Assembly (NCBI GenBank): GCA_938036405.1
Contig: CALHPT010000035.1
Coordinates: 1-22,109 of the forward strand
Direction of reading: 5' to 3'
From: an uncultured Tannerella sp.
Lineage (GTDB): Bacteria; Bacteroidota; Bacteroidia; Bacteroidales; Tannerellaceae
DNA length: 22,109 nucleotides
Of the stretch, positions 6,495-14,760 are shown one piece after another. Made by a program: the position numbers and the translations under genes. The notes below the pieces were generated by a model, which was not told where the DNA came from, did not search any database, and worked only from the letters and a program-made list of their open reading frames with translations. The stretch's first letter is position 1, and each line of letters starts with the position of its first letter.

Positions 6495-8579
6495 TTAGCC
6501 GTTCATGGAGGCCAACAGTTCGGCGTTATCGGAGGTATTCTCCATCTGCTTCTTGACAAACTCCATCGCTTCAACCGTGTTCATATCCGAGAGATAGTTG
6601 CGAAGTACGAAGAGGCGATTGCGAGTCGTCTCGTCCTGCAGCAGATCGTCGCGGCGTGTGCTGGATGCTTGGATGTCGACGGCAGGATAGATGCGGCGAT
6701 TAGCCAGCTTGCGGTCGAGCTGCAGCTCCATGTTACCCGTGCCCTTGAACTCCTCGAAAATCACGTCGTCCATCTTCGAACCCGTCTCGGTGAGGGCCGT
6801 AGCGAGGATGGTGAGGCTACCGCCATGCTCGATATTGCGCGCGGCACCGAAGAATCGCTTCGGTTTCTGGAGGGCATTGGCCTCGACACCGCCAGAGAGT
6901 ACCTTGCCCGAAGCTGGCTGTACGGTGTTGTAGGCACGAGCCAGGCGGGTGATAGAATCGAGCAGGATGACTACGTCGTGACCACATTCCACCATGCGTT
7001 TGGCTTTGTTGAGGACGATCTCGGCAATCTTCACGTGACGGTCAGCCGGCTCGTCGAAGGTGGAGGCGATGACTTCTGCGTCGACGCTGCGGGCCATGTC
7101 GGTCACCTCCTCAGGGCGCTCGTCGATAAGTAGGATGATCATGTAAACCTCCGGGTGGTTGGTGGCGATGGCGTTGGCGATGTCTTTCAGGAGCATCGTC
7201 TTACCGGTCTTGGGTTGCGCGACGATGAGTCCACGCTGGCCCTTGCCAATGGGAGCGAAAAGATCAACGACGCGAGCAGCATATGGATCGAAAACTTTCG
7301 GCGAACGGCGGTCGGTGAGCTTGAATTTTTCCTCGGGGAAAAGGGGAGTGAGGTGGTCGAAGGGGACGCGGTCGCGGACCTCTTCAGGCGATCGTCCGTT
7401 GATGGTGTCCACCTTAACGAGCGGGAAGTATTTCTCGCCTTCGCGCGGCGGACGGATGGGACCCTGAACGAGGTCGCCCGTGCGGAGCCCAAAGAGCTTG
7501 ATTTGTGAGACGGAGACGTAGACGTCGTCAGGCGATGTGAGGTAGTTGTAATCCGACGAACGGAGGAATCCGTAACCGTCGGGGACGATCTCGAGGACGC
7601 CGGTGGCAGTCAGTATGCCGTCGAAGTCGTAGATCGGTGGTGGGGGTGTGACGGGGGTGTTTTCGCGCTGGTTGGGGTTGTTGGGCCGATGGTTGTTGGG
7701 CTGCCGCTTCTTGGCCTCGTTCTGCTGCTTGTCTTTGGACTGCGGTGCGGGCGGCTGCATGGGCAACACCTGATCGAGGACGGAGGGTGTGTCAGTGGCA
7801 TGCTTGAAGATGGTGCGTTTTGGCTCCTCGGCGACGGCGGGTACCTCTTTCGGTGTTTCGGGCGTCTTCTCTGCTTCAGGAGCGACTTTCGCGGGAGTCT
7901 CGGGAGACGTTTTCGGAGTCTCGGGCGCTTCGGCTACGGTCGGCTTAGGTGAAACGATGGGTGCGGCGGCTGGTGTCTCGAGGGGCATCTCTTCGGCTTC
8001 GAGCATGGGTTCGGTGGCAAGGATCGGCTCTGCCTCAGCAGTAGAGGCGGGTGTCTCATCGACAGGTGCCGCCTGCTGTTTACTCTTCTTCGGACGGCCA
8101 GGGCGACGCTTTTCTGATTGCTTTTCTGTTTTCTCGGCCTCCTCCGTCTGTTCCGCCTTCACGGTTTTCTCTGCCTTGGGTGCCTTCTCCGCTTTTTCTG
8201 CATTGGCCGGGGTGGCGGCGTCCGTGGTCTCGGCTTGTGCCTCTTTCTTCGGGCGACCGGGGCGACGTTTTTCCGTTTTCTTTTCCGCCTTTTCGGCCTT
8301 CTCTGCTTTAGGCGCTTTTTCGGGGGCGGGAGCCTCTGCGGCTGGTTCGGCCGACTTGCTTTTGGGCGGACGGCCAGGGCCTCGCCGTTTCTGTTCTGAC
8401 TTCTGAGCTTCTTTTTCTTTTTGCATACCGGCTACCGATTCGGCTTGTCGGTCAAGGATGTGATAAATCAGGGCTTGTTTTTCAACACCTTTAATTTCAT
8501 TGAGTCCCAGATCGGCCGCGATGGTCTGCAGCTGGGGGAGATCCATGTCTGTCAGTTCGACAATGTTGTATTTGACCAT
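6495..8579 (-). CDS. rho: Transcription termination factor Rho
   Basis: 694 aa; hexameric RNA-dependent ATPase that ends transcription. Start MVKYNIVELT matches the Rho N-terminal domain; a longer frame exists upstream but is leader. Residues 1-45 are the Rho_N helical domain. About 55-330 is a Lys/Glu/Ala/Pro-rich insert with three GRP-core AT-hook-like motifs (near 65-72 RRGPGRPPK, 105-112 and 158-165 RRPGRPKK). A cold-shock-type RNA-binding domain follows (GVLEIVPDGYGFLRSSDYNYL), then the RecA-like motor with Walker A PKTGKT near residue 455 and Walker B VVILLDS near 538. Large N-terminal inserts are usual in Bacteroidetes Rho. The gene is monocistronic with a long leader and a near-consensus promoter. 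Confidence 0.97.
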   Translation of the reverse strand: MVKYNIVELTDMDLPQLQTIAADLGLNEIKGVEKQALIYHILDRQAESVAGMQKEKEAQKSEQKRRGPGRPPKSKSAEPAAEAPAPEKAPKAEKAEKAEKKTEKRRPGRPKKEAQAETTDAATPANAEKAEKAPKAEKTVKAEQTEEAEKTEKQSEKRRPGRPKKSKQQAAPVDETPASTAEAEPILATEPMLEAEEMPLETPAAAPIVSPKPTVAEAPETPKTSPETPAKVAPEAEKTPETPKEVPAVAEEPKRTIFKHATDTPSVLDQVLPMQPPAPQSKDKQQNEAKKRQPNNHRPNNPNQRENTPVTPPPPIYDFDGILTATGVLEIVPDGYGFLRSSDYNYLTSPDDVYVSVSQIKLFGLRTGDLVQGPIRPPREGEKYFPLVKVDTINGRSPEEVRDRVPFDHLTPLFPEEKFKLTDRRSPKVFDPYAARVVDLFAPIGKGQRGLIVAQPKTGKTMLLKDIANAIATNHPEVYMIILLIDERPEEVTDMARSVDAEVIASTFDEPADRHVKIAEIVLNKAKRMVECGHDVVILLDSITRLARAYNTVQPASGKVLSGGVEANALQKPKRFFGAARNIEHGGSLTILATALTETGSKMDDVIFEEFKGTGNMELQLDRKLANRRIYPAVDIQASSTRRDDLLQDETTRNRLFVLRNYLSDMNTVEAMEFVKKQMENTSDNAELLASMNG

Positions 8580-8773
8580 GTTGTTATATAAAAAGATGGG
8601 GAATGAGCGGGATATACGGGACAGGAACAGGTGTGTAAACATACCTCCCACACGCCACCATGCTCTCCGCTTGTGATGATACTTTCTGTTTGTATGTAAT
8701 GTGAGGATTGCTTTTGTGTCCGACCCTCTTCTGAAGGTTAATGAATTCTCTTTGAAGGGGGATCAAGCGCGGG

Positions 8774-8803
8774 CAAATATACGCCATTCCGTAAGACGCC
8801 CAA
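8774..8803 (-). promoter_or_regulatory. Promoter of rho (TTG-N19-TATATTTG)
   Basis: On the minus strand TTG (plus 8801-8803) is followed after exactly 19 nt by TATATTTG (plus 8774-8781). This is the Bacteroidetes primary-sigma consensus, TTG then TAnnTTTG. Transcription should start near 8767, leaving about 188 nt of leader before the rho ATG at 8579. Confidence 0.75.
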
Positions 8804-8901
8804 ATCGAACACTTTGCCCGACAACAGCACAACGGCCACCCACGCTGATTTGCATGGCCTCGAAATACATTATTTCCGGCCGCCGTGGATGATAAGGCTC
8901 C

Positions 8902-8909
8902 TATTTTTG
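8902..8909 (+). promoter_or_regulatory. Candidate -7 element for the acyl-CoA synthetase gene
   Basis: TATTTTTG fits TAnnTTTG and lies 32 bp before the chosen ATG at 8942. No TTG is found 17-20 nt upstream, so the match is partial. It supports the start at 8942 over the in-frame ATG at 8885. Confidence 0.4.
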
Positions 8910-8941
8910 CGGCCATCAATCACCCATTAAATCCCATTCAA

Positions 8942-10303
8942 ATGATTACGCATGCACTCATCAACCCGCTATCAATCGCCGTCATCGGCGGCTCGAACCA
9001 CATACACAAGCCCGGCGGGCGGTTAGTAAAAAACCTGATCGAAGGCCCGTTCACGGGCGACTTATACATCGTCAACCCAAAGGAGCGTCTGATCCAGGGG
9101 CACCCCGTGACGCGCAACGTGAACGACCTGCCGACGGGCATCGAACTGGGCGTGCTGGCCGTCTCCGCAGCGCACTGCACGGAGGCCGTGCGCGTGTTGG
9201 TGGAAGAGAAAGGTGCGCGCGCCATCATCATCATCTCAGCCGGCTTCAGCGAGGAGTCGACCGAGGGCGCAGCCATCGAACGGGAGATCTGCCGCATCTG
9301 CACCGCAGCCGGCGCGGCGCTTATCGGCCCGAACTGCATCGGGCTGGCCAACCCGCACCACCATGCCGTCTTCACATCGCCCGTGCCCACACTCGGCCCC
9401 GGCGGCGTCGACCTCATCTCTGCCTCGGGCGGCGTGGCGCTGTTCATCATCGAATGCGCCCTGACGAAGGGGCTGCGGTTCCACTCGCTCTGGTCGGTGG
9501 GCAACGCCGCGCAGACGGGCATCGAGGAGGTGCTGGAGTATATGGACGAGCACTTCGACCCCTCCACCGATGCGCGCATCAAGGCGCTTTATATCGAGGA
9601 CATCCGCGACGCCGAGAAGCTCGTGCGCCACGCCGCATCGCTCGTCCGTAAGGGGTGCCACATCGCGGCCATCAAGGGCGGGACAACGGCCGATGGCATG
9701 CGGGCGTCAGCCATGCACACGGGTGCGCGGCCGACGAGCGAGGAGGAGGTGGCGGCGCTCTTCCGTCGGGCGGGCATCGTGCGGTGCTACAGCCGCGAGG
9801 AACTGATCGCCGTAGCCTGTGCCTTCGCGCTACCACGACCGCATGGGAGGAGCTTTGCGGTCGTCACCCACGCCGGTGGCGCCGGCGTCATCCTGACCGA
9901 CGCCTTGGTGCGTTGCGGCATGAAGGTGCCGGCCTACCGTGGCGCAAGGGCCGACGAGCTGAAGGCGCGCTTGCTGCCGGGCGCGTCGGTGGCTAACCCG
10001 ATCGACATCCTCGGCACGGGCTCTGCGGCGGACTTCGGTCTGGCCATCGACTATGCCGATCAGCATTTCCCGGAGACAGACGCCATCGCCGTGATCTTCG
10101 GCAGCATCGGTCTGGGAAAGATCACTGCGGCGGTGGACGTCATCCTCGAAAAGATGCAGACATGCTCGAAGCCGATCTACCCCATCCTCCCCTCGGTGCT
10201 CAACACGGCAGAGGAGATCGCGCACTTCGTCCGCCACGGCGGCATCACCTTCCCCGACGAGGTCACACTGGCGCAAGCGCTGGGGCGGATGGCAAGCCTA
10301 TGA
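8942..10303 (+). CDS. acdA: ADP-forming acyl-CoA (acetyl-CoA) synthetase, alpha subunit
   Basis: 453 aa from MITHALINPL, which is the usual length of a stand-alone alpha subunit. ADP-forming synthetases convert acyl-CoA, ADP and phosphate to acid, CoA and ATP, giving substrate-level ATP in amino-acid fermenters. The N-terminus is a CoA-binding Rossmann fold (PLSIAVIGGSN). The succinyl-CoA-ligase-like middle has IGPNCIG and the ISASGGVALFI region. The phospho-carrier histidine is expected at His259 in SAMHTGA. The C-terminal domain carries FAVVTHAGGAGVILTDA and ANPIDILGTGSA. No ATP-grasp beta subunit is fused or adjacent: the next genes are a toxin-antitoxin pair and then the converging corrinoid cluster. 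The partner must be elsewhere in the genome, or this protein has another role. The acyl substrate cannot be inferred. Confidence 0.85.
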   Translation: MITHALINPLSIAVIGGSNHIHKPGGRLVKNLIEGPFTGDLYIVNPKERLIQGHPVTRNVNDLPTGIELGVLAVSAAHCTEAVRVLVEEKGARAIIIISAGFSEESTEGAAIEREICRICTAAGAALIGPNCIGLANPHHHAVFTSPVPTLGPGGVDLISASGGVALFIIECALTKGLRFHSLWSVGNAAQTGIEEVLEYMDEHFDPSTDARIKALYIEDIRDAEKLVRHAASLVRKGCHIAAIKGGTTADGMRASAMHTGARPTSEEEVAALFRRAGIVRCYSREELIAVACAFALPRPHGRSFAVVTHAGGAGVILTDALVRCGMKVPAYRGARADELKARLLPGASVANPIDILGTGSAADFGLAIDYADQHFPETDAIAVIFGSIGLGKITAAVDVILEKMQTCSKPIYPILPSVLNTAEEIAHFVRHGGITFPDEVTLAQALGRMASL

Positions 10304-10305
10304 GT

Positions 10306-10313
10306 TATGTTTG
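10306..10313 (+). promoter_or_regulatory. Candidate -7 element of the RelE-type module
   Basis: TATGTTTG fits TAnnTTTG, directly after the acyl-CoA synthetase stop and 29 bp before the antitoxin ATG. No upstream TTG at the usual spacing. It suggests the module can be transcribed on its own. Confidence 0.35.
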
Positions 10314-10342
10314 CCCTATCAATCCATTAATAAAAGACGATC

Positions 10343-10591
10343 ATGACAACGATAGAATTGGGCGCAGCCATCCAACGTGAACTGGACAGAATGGAAGGCA
10401 ATGAAACGATGATGAAACAAGCGCTTCAAGCCCTACGCCGCATCGGCCGTGAGGTGAAAAAGAAGGAATACGCCGGACAGGACGACGGGGAGATTATTGC
10501 CGGCTTGCGGCATGCTTTCTCGGAATGGAAAGACGTGAAAGAGGGTAAGCTACAGACCCGATCATTAGAAGAATTGCTTGATGAGTTATAA
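10343..10591 (+). CDS. Putative antitoxin of a RelE-type module
   Basis: 82 aa, charged and helical, with no recognised DNA-binding motif. It is called an antitoxin from position: it lies directly upstream of a RelE/ParE-like toxin gene and overlaps its start by 11 nt, the typical antitoxin-first coupled layout. The C-terminal part (SEWKDVKEGKLQTRSLEELLDEL) looks like the toxin-wrapping tail of such antitoxins. The start ATG has no Shine-Dalgarno sequence, as is usual in this phylum. Family not identified. Confidence 0.65.
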   Translation: MTTIELGAAIQRELDRMEGNETMMKQALQALRRIGREVKKKEYAGQDDGEIIAGLRHAFSEWKDVKEGKLQTRSLEELLDEL

Positions 10592-10926
10592 GCTGCGAAC
10601 CATCCGTTCGTTTGATCGAGATGTCAAACGATTGGCCAAGCACTATCACTCTCTACGCGACGATCTCCGATTACTGGCCGGGCAACTACTGGAAAACCCG
10701 TTGCAAGGTGCAGACTTAGGAGGTGGCATCCGTAAAATCAGACTTGCCATCACTTCCAAGCAGAGCGGTAAGCGGGGCGGTGCAAGGGTGATCATCCACA
10801 TCGAGCTCTTAACCGGAATGCACGAGGGCACGATCTGTTTCCTCGTCCCTTTACGACAAGTCTGCTCAGTCTTCCATCTCTGACAAAATCATCTGCGAAC
10901 TACTCAAAGAGGCCGGCATCATTTGA
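10581..10926 (+). pseudogene. RelE/ParE-family toxin, C-terminus frameshifted
   Basis: The first 87 or so codons encode a RelE-like mRNA-interferase fold (SYKLRTIRSFDRDVKRLAKH, then GGIRKIRLAI and GARVIIHIELL). After TICFL the frame runs into RQVCSVFHL and stops at 10883, giving 100 aa. In the +1 frame the expected family ending is intact: SLYDKSAQSSISDK, then IICELLKEAGII, with a stop at 10924-10926. Removing one base near G10845 restores FLSLYDKS and a roughly 114-aa protein. The break removes the last strand and C-terminal helix, so the product is probably inactive unless this is a base-calling error or frameshifting occurs. ATG 10581 is preferred over the TTG at 10578. Confidence 0.75.
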
Positions 10927-10989
10927 TACCGACGACCGGTAGCGCTAAACCAAGCCCTCTCAGAGCGCATTTTGTTTGACAGATACACA

Positions 10990-12792
10990 TCAAGCATGAC
11001 GATACGGGATATTCCCGTCTTCGTCGATCAGCAGGATGGTGAGGTGGCCGGCGGGGAGCAGAGGGGCGCAGTGGCGGTGGCAGAGGCGGAGCAGGGCGGG
11101 GAAGAACCGATCGCGGTCGGTGTCGGTGAGGGCGTGCCACAGTTCGCGGGCCAACGTGATGCCTGTGATGGCTTCCGCGGCCGACGGCGAGCAGCCCGAT
11201 TCGGCAGCGACCGTTTGTAGAAATGCCTTATTCATTACCACCTTCTTGCTGTGTGTGTCAAGCGACCCCTCGGCCAGCTTCACCGCCTTGCCGACCATGA
11301 TGCCCATCGTCACGTTCGGGATGTCGAGGTCGGCGGCGATCTTCAGCGTCTCGCCGATGAAGTTGCCGAAGTGGACGAACGCCTGCGCAGGTAGGTCGGG
11401 GTATTCGGCCTTGACGAAGCGCTCGCTACGGGCGCCGGAATTAATGACCAAGCGCTCGGGGCTAAGGGCACGGCAGACCTCCACCTCGCGGCGGATGGAG
11501 CGCACGAAGGCGTCTGACGAGAAGGGCATGACGATGCCCGACGTGCCGACGATGGAGATGCCGTCCACGATGCCGAGCTTCGGGTTGAACGTCTGCCGAG
11601 CGATCTTCTCCCCATCGGGCACGGCGATCGTCACGTCCAAGGGGGCATCGCAGAGCGCTGTCAGCTCGCGGGTGATCATCTCGCGGGGTGTGCGATTGAT
11701 GGCCGGGCCACCGATCTCGAGGCCGAGGCCGGGCAACGTCACACGGCCCACGCCCTCACCTTGCAAGAAGCGGATCCCCTCCCCTCCCCCGTCGCGGAGC
11801 GCCACCGTCGCGCAGATCATGCAGCCGTTCGTCACGTCCGGATCGTCGCCCGCATCCTTAATCACGGCGGCCGTTGCCTCTCGCTCGCCGAGGTGCGTCT
11901 CGGCTATGGGGAGCGTCATCACCTCGCCGTCGGGCAGGGCATACGACACCTCGCTTTGCTCCTCGCCCGTGAGCAACGCCATCAACGCCGCCTTAGCCGC
12001 AGCCGTGGCACACGATCCGGTGGTGTAGCCGCTGCGCAGCGGGAAGAAGCCGGGCACGAAGCGCTCGATCTGTTTGCGAAAGCCGTGGCGCCCCGTGACG
12101 GTGACAAACCCCGCGGGCATCGGCGGACGGCGGACGGCGTACACCGCAATGCCCAGTTTATGCGCCGCCTCGACCTTATCGATAAAGCCCCCCGACTCGC
12201 CACTCTCCTTCGTCAGTATGGCCTGCGGGCGCACGCGCTCAAGCAGCGCCTCGTCGCCGCCGGGCTCGTAATAGACGATCCGCTCACGCGGGAAGCCCTG
12301 CCGCTCGGCCAACGCGAGCGACGTGGGCAGGTCGAGGATGCGGAAGATACACGCGTCGTGCGCCTGCCAATACGCCCGCAACCGGCCGATGGTCTGCACG
12401 CCGGTCAGGGCCAGCAGTCGCGTGACGCCATCGGCCTCCATCCGACGGATGGCATCGTCGTAATCATCGCACCAAATGATGTCCGCACTGCGCGGCGGAT
12501 AGACGCGCTCGTAACGTACCACCGGCAGCGAGAGTCGTTCGGCCACGACGGCCACCGTGCGGTGCAGCACCTCGGCAAAAGGATGGGCGGCGTCGACCAG
12601 CAGCCGGATCTCCTTCTCCCGACAGAACGCCTCCATCGCCTCCTCATCCATCGCACCCGTGAGGCGGGTGCCATGATGGCAATCCACCTGCTGGTGCGCG
12701 TCGCGGGTGGAATAGAAATACGGACTGCCCGCCTCGTCGGCCGTCTTCACGGCGGCGCGTCCCTCGGTCGTCCCTCCAAGGATCAGAATCAT
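10990..12792 (-). CDS. cbiJ-cbiD: Fused cobalt-precorrin-6A reductase (CbiJ/CobK) and cobalt-precorrin-5B C1-methyltransferase (CbiD)
   Basis: 600 aa with two enzymes of anaerobic corrin-ring synthesis. Residues 1-245 are CbiJ/CobK: N-terminal nucleotide-binding ILGGTTEGR, LLVDAAHPFAEVLH, and the family motif LTKESGESGGFIDKV. Residues about 250-600 are CbiD: signature LRSGYTTGSCATAAAKAA, then DAGDDPDVTNG, FNPKLGIVDGISIVGTSGIV and NFIGETLKIA. CbiD methylates C1 of cobalt-precorrin-5B and CbiJ reduces the resulting 6A, so the fusion joins consecutive steps. Both domains look full length. It is the last gene of the minus-strand corrinoid operon, overlapping the preceding cbiG-cbiF gene by 4 nt. 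Confidence 0.94.
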   Translation of the reverse strand: MILILGGTTEGRAAVKTADEAGSPYFYSTRDAHQQVDCHHGTRLTGAMDEEAMEAFCREKEIRLLVDAAHPFAEVLHRTVAVVAERLSLPVVRYERVYPPRSADIIWCDDYDDAIRRMEADGVTRLLALTGVQTIGRLRAYWQAHDACIFRILDLPTSLALAERQGFPRERIVYYEPGGDEALLERVRPQAILTKESGESGGFIDKVEAAHKLGIAVYAVRRPPMPAGFVTVTGRHGFRKQIERFVPGFFPLRSGYTTGSCATAAAKAALMALLTGEEQSEVSYALPDGEVMTLPIAETHLGEREATAAVIKDAGDDPDVTNGCMICATVALRDGGGEGIRFLQGEGVGRVTLPGLGLEIGGPAINRTPREMITRELTALCDAPLDVTIAVPDGEKIARQTFNPKLGIVDGISIVGTSGIVMPFSSDAFVRSIRREVEVCRALSPERLVINSGARSERFVKAEYPDLPAQAFVHFGNFIGETLKIAADLDIPNVTMGIMVGKAVKLAEGSLDTHSKKVVMNKAFLQTVAAESGCSPSAAEAITGITLARELWHALTDTDRDRFFPALLRLCHRHCAPLLPAGHLTILLIDEDGNIPYRHA

Positions 12793-14732
12793 GGCCGGAA
12801 GAGGTGCTTGAAGTCCGACGCGTAGAGGTGCGACAGCCCCTGCCGGTTGTCGATCGCCTCGCCGACGACGAGCATCGTGGTCAGCGTAAGGTTATTCTCC
12901 TTGACGATCAGCGCTAGGTCTTTGAGCTGCCCGCGATAGATGCGCTCGTCGCGCCACGTCAATTTATAACAAGCCGCCACGGGTGTCTCGGGCGGATAAG
13001 CCTGAAGCAGCTCGGCCTGTACGTCGTCCACGATGGCGGCGCTGAGGTAGATGCACATCGTGCTTTGCGAGCGGGCCAGGAGGTGCAACTTCTCACGCTC
13101 GGGCATCGGCGTGCGCCCCTCGCCACGGGTGAGGATGATGGTCTGCACGCGCTCGGGGATAGTGAACTGTGAGCGGAGTGCGGCGGCTGCGGCCTGGAAA
13201 GAGGAGATGCCGGGCGTGATGTGGTAACGCATGCCGTAACGGTCGAAGAAGGCCATCTGCTCCTGGATGGCGCCGTAGATGCAGGGGTCGCCGGTGTGGA
13301 GGCGGACGATGAAGAGGCCGCGGTCGTAGAAGGCTTTCATGGTCTCAAACTGCTCCTCGAGCGTCATGCCGGCCGAGCTGCGCACCGTGGCGCCGGGCTT
13401 GGCGTACTCCGTCAGTTCGCGGGGCACAAGGCTACCGGCGTAGAGGATCAGGTCGGCCGTCTCAAGCAGGCGTTTGCCGCGTACGGAGACAAGCTCCGGG
13501 TCACCCGGCCCAGCGCCGACGATCTCGATGAAGCCGCCACGCTGCGCATCGGCGTCGAGAGCCACGGCCAAGGTGAAGTCGCTCGAGGCGCTCAACACGC
13601 CCTTCTGCTTCTCCATGACGAGTGGGCCGAAGCCCGAAGCCCGTTGCGCGGTGCTCTCGGATACGCCCCAAACGCCCGTCGTGTCGAACACCTTCTGCGA
13701 GGGGTTGGGCACGGTGATGTCGGCCAATTCGTCCGCCCGATAGACGTGCTTTTCGGCCTCCCAAGTCTCCGCCAGCGCGTGGAAGAGCGGCTCGTCTTTC
13801 TTCAGCTCGATGGTGGCCACGGAGCGGACGGACAGCGGCGAGAGTCGGTGCGCCTCCATGACGGCGGCCATGTGTTCGGCCACGCCCTCAGGCGCACTGT
13901 CGCGGCGGCAACCGATGCCGACGTGCAGCACGCGCGGTCGGTAATAGAGGATGGGCACGTCGGCGGTGTAGATAAAGGGCGTGACGGCGATGATGAGCCG
14001 AAACGCCTCGGGCTGGATATCCTCAAAGCGGTAGAAGACACTGACGTGCTCGGGCAGGGTGCGCTCCAGATAGTCCGTGCCGCGATCCTTCACGTCGAGC
14101 AGCAGGGCGGTAGGTTGATTGCCGACGAAGAGGGAGATCAATTTATTCATCTCCGCATGCGACATAACCGGCGTATTGCTGCGTTGCCTGCGACATTCGG
14201 GATCGGTCATGTACTTCTTGTACACTCCCTCTCCCTCAGTCTGGGCGCCTTGCACTCCATCCGGTTCTGCACGCATGCAGCCCGTTGTTATTTCCGTGCG
14301 CCAGTCGAAGCGCCGGGCCAGGGTGTCGAGCGCCCAGAGACCGGTGTTGTCGCTCTGCGTGGTGACGACGGCCTCGCCGCCGGTGATGGCGGCCACGCGC
14401 CGTGCCCAGTCGTTGGCCCCGCCGATGTGGCCCGACAGGACGGAGATGACGAAGCGCCCGGTGCTGTCGACACAGAGGATGGCCGGGTCGGTATACTTAT
14501 CCTTAATAAAGGGGGCGATGCTGCGGATGCAGATGCCCATCGCGCCGATAAAGACGAAGAGATCGTACTCCCGGAAGTGCGCGGCCATGAACTGCGCATA
14601 CGAGGGGAAGGTTTGGCACCCCTCGAGGGAGTGGGTGGTGAACACTGGCGCATCCCCCAGCTCGTGACTGATGAGGCGCGCCGTCGGAAGTCCGCCTTCC
14701 GACACTAAGATGATGGCTATGTTTTCTTTCAT
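12789..14732 (-). CDS. cbiG-cbiF: Fused cobalt-precorrin-5A hydrolase (CbiG) and cobalt-precorrin-4 C11-methyltransferase (CbiF/CobM)
   Basis: 647 aa. Residues 1-400 are CbiG: the N-terminal domain has FIGAMGICIRSIAPFIKDK and FVISVLSGHIGGANDWA, and the C-terminal domain begins at HVGIGCRRDSAPEGV. Residues about 405-647 are the CbiF/CobM tetrapyrrole methylase: EIVGAGPGDPELVSVRGKRLL at the SAM site, YAGSLVPRELTEYA, then LHTGDPCIYGAIQEQ and YHITPGISSFQAAAAAL. CbiF methylates C11 of cobalt-precorrin-4 and CbiG opens the lactone of 5A with loss of the C20 fragment, so the fusion again joins adjacent steps. A segment around residues 165-200 (EGEGVYKKYM and RRQRSNTPV) looks like a local insert in CbiG. 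It overlaps the downstream cbiJ-cbiD gene by 4 nt but is separated from cbiET by 300 bp of repeat. Confidence 0.94.
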   Translation of the reverse strand: MKENIAIILVSEGGLPTARLISHELGDAPVFTTHSLEGCQTFPSYAQFMAAHFREYDLFVFIGAMGICIRSIAPFIKDKYTDPAILCVDSTGRFVISVLSGHIGGANDWARRVAAITGGEAVVTTQSDNTGLWALDTLARRFDWRTEITTGCMRAEPDGVQGAQTEGEGVYKKYMTDPECRRQRSNTPVMSHAEMNKLISLFVGNQPTALLLDVKDRGTDYLERTLPEHVSVFYRFEDIQPEAFRLIIAVTPFIYTADVPILYYRPRVLHVGIGCRRDSAPEGVAEHMAAVMEAHRLSPLSVRSVATIELKKDEPLFHALAETWEAEKHVYRADELADITVPNPSQKVFDTTGVWGVSESTAQRASGFGPLVMEKQKGVLSASSDFTLAVALDADAQRGGFIEIVGAGPGDPELVSVRGKRLLETADLILYAGSLVPRELTEYAKPGATVRSSAGMTLEEQFETMKAFYDRGLFIVRLHTGDPCIYGAIQEQMAFFDRYGMRYHITPGISSFQAAAAALRSQFTIPERVQTIILTRGEGRTPMPEREKLHLLARSQSTMCIYLSAAIVDDVQAELLQAYPPETPVAACYKLTWRDERIYRGQLKDLALIVKENNLTLTTMLVVGEAIDNRQGLSHLYASDFKHLFRP

Positions 14733-14760
14733 TGAATGATGGTGTAGTATAAATTGTTTC

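Larger units (their letters stand above)
8580..8941. other. Divergent intergenic region: rho leader and two candidate promoters
   Basis: 362 bp between the rho and acyl-CoA synthetase starts. It holds the roughly 188-nt rho 5' leader, the rho promoter and a weaker promoter for the plus-strand gene. No RNA gene, repeat array or strong hairpin was recognised. Confidence 0.6.

Noticed and set aside
10927..10989. Weak GCGCT/AGCGC hairpin after the RelE-type module as a terminator
   Set aside because: Only five paired bases with a long loop and a poor T-run; not convincing enough to annotate.
13221..14708. Long antisense open frame (495 codons) over cbiG-cbiF
   Set aside because: It is the mirror of a GC-rich coding region with clear family motifs on the other strand; similar long antisense frames lie over rho, mtaB and cbiJ-cbiD.
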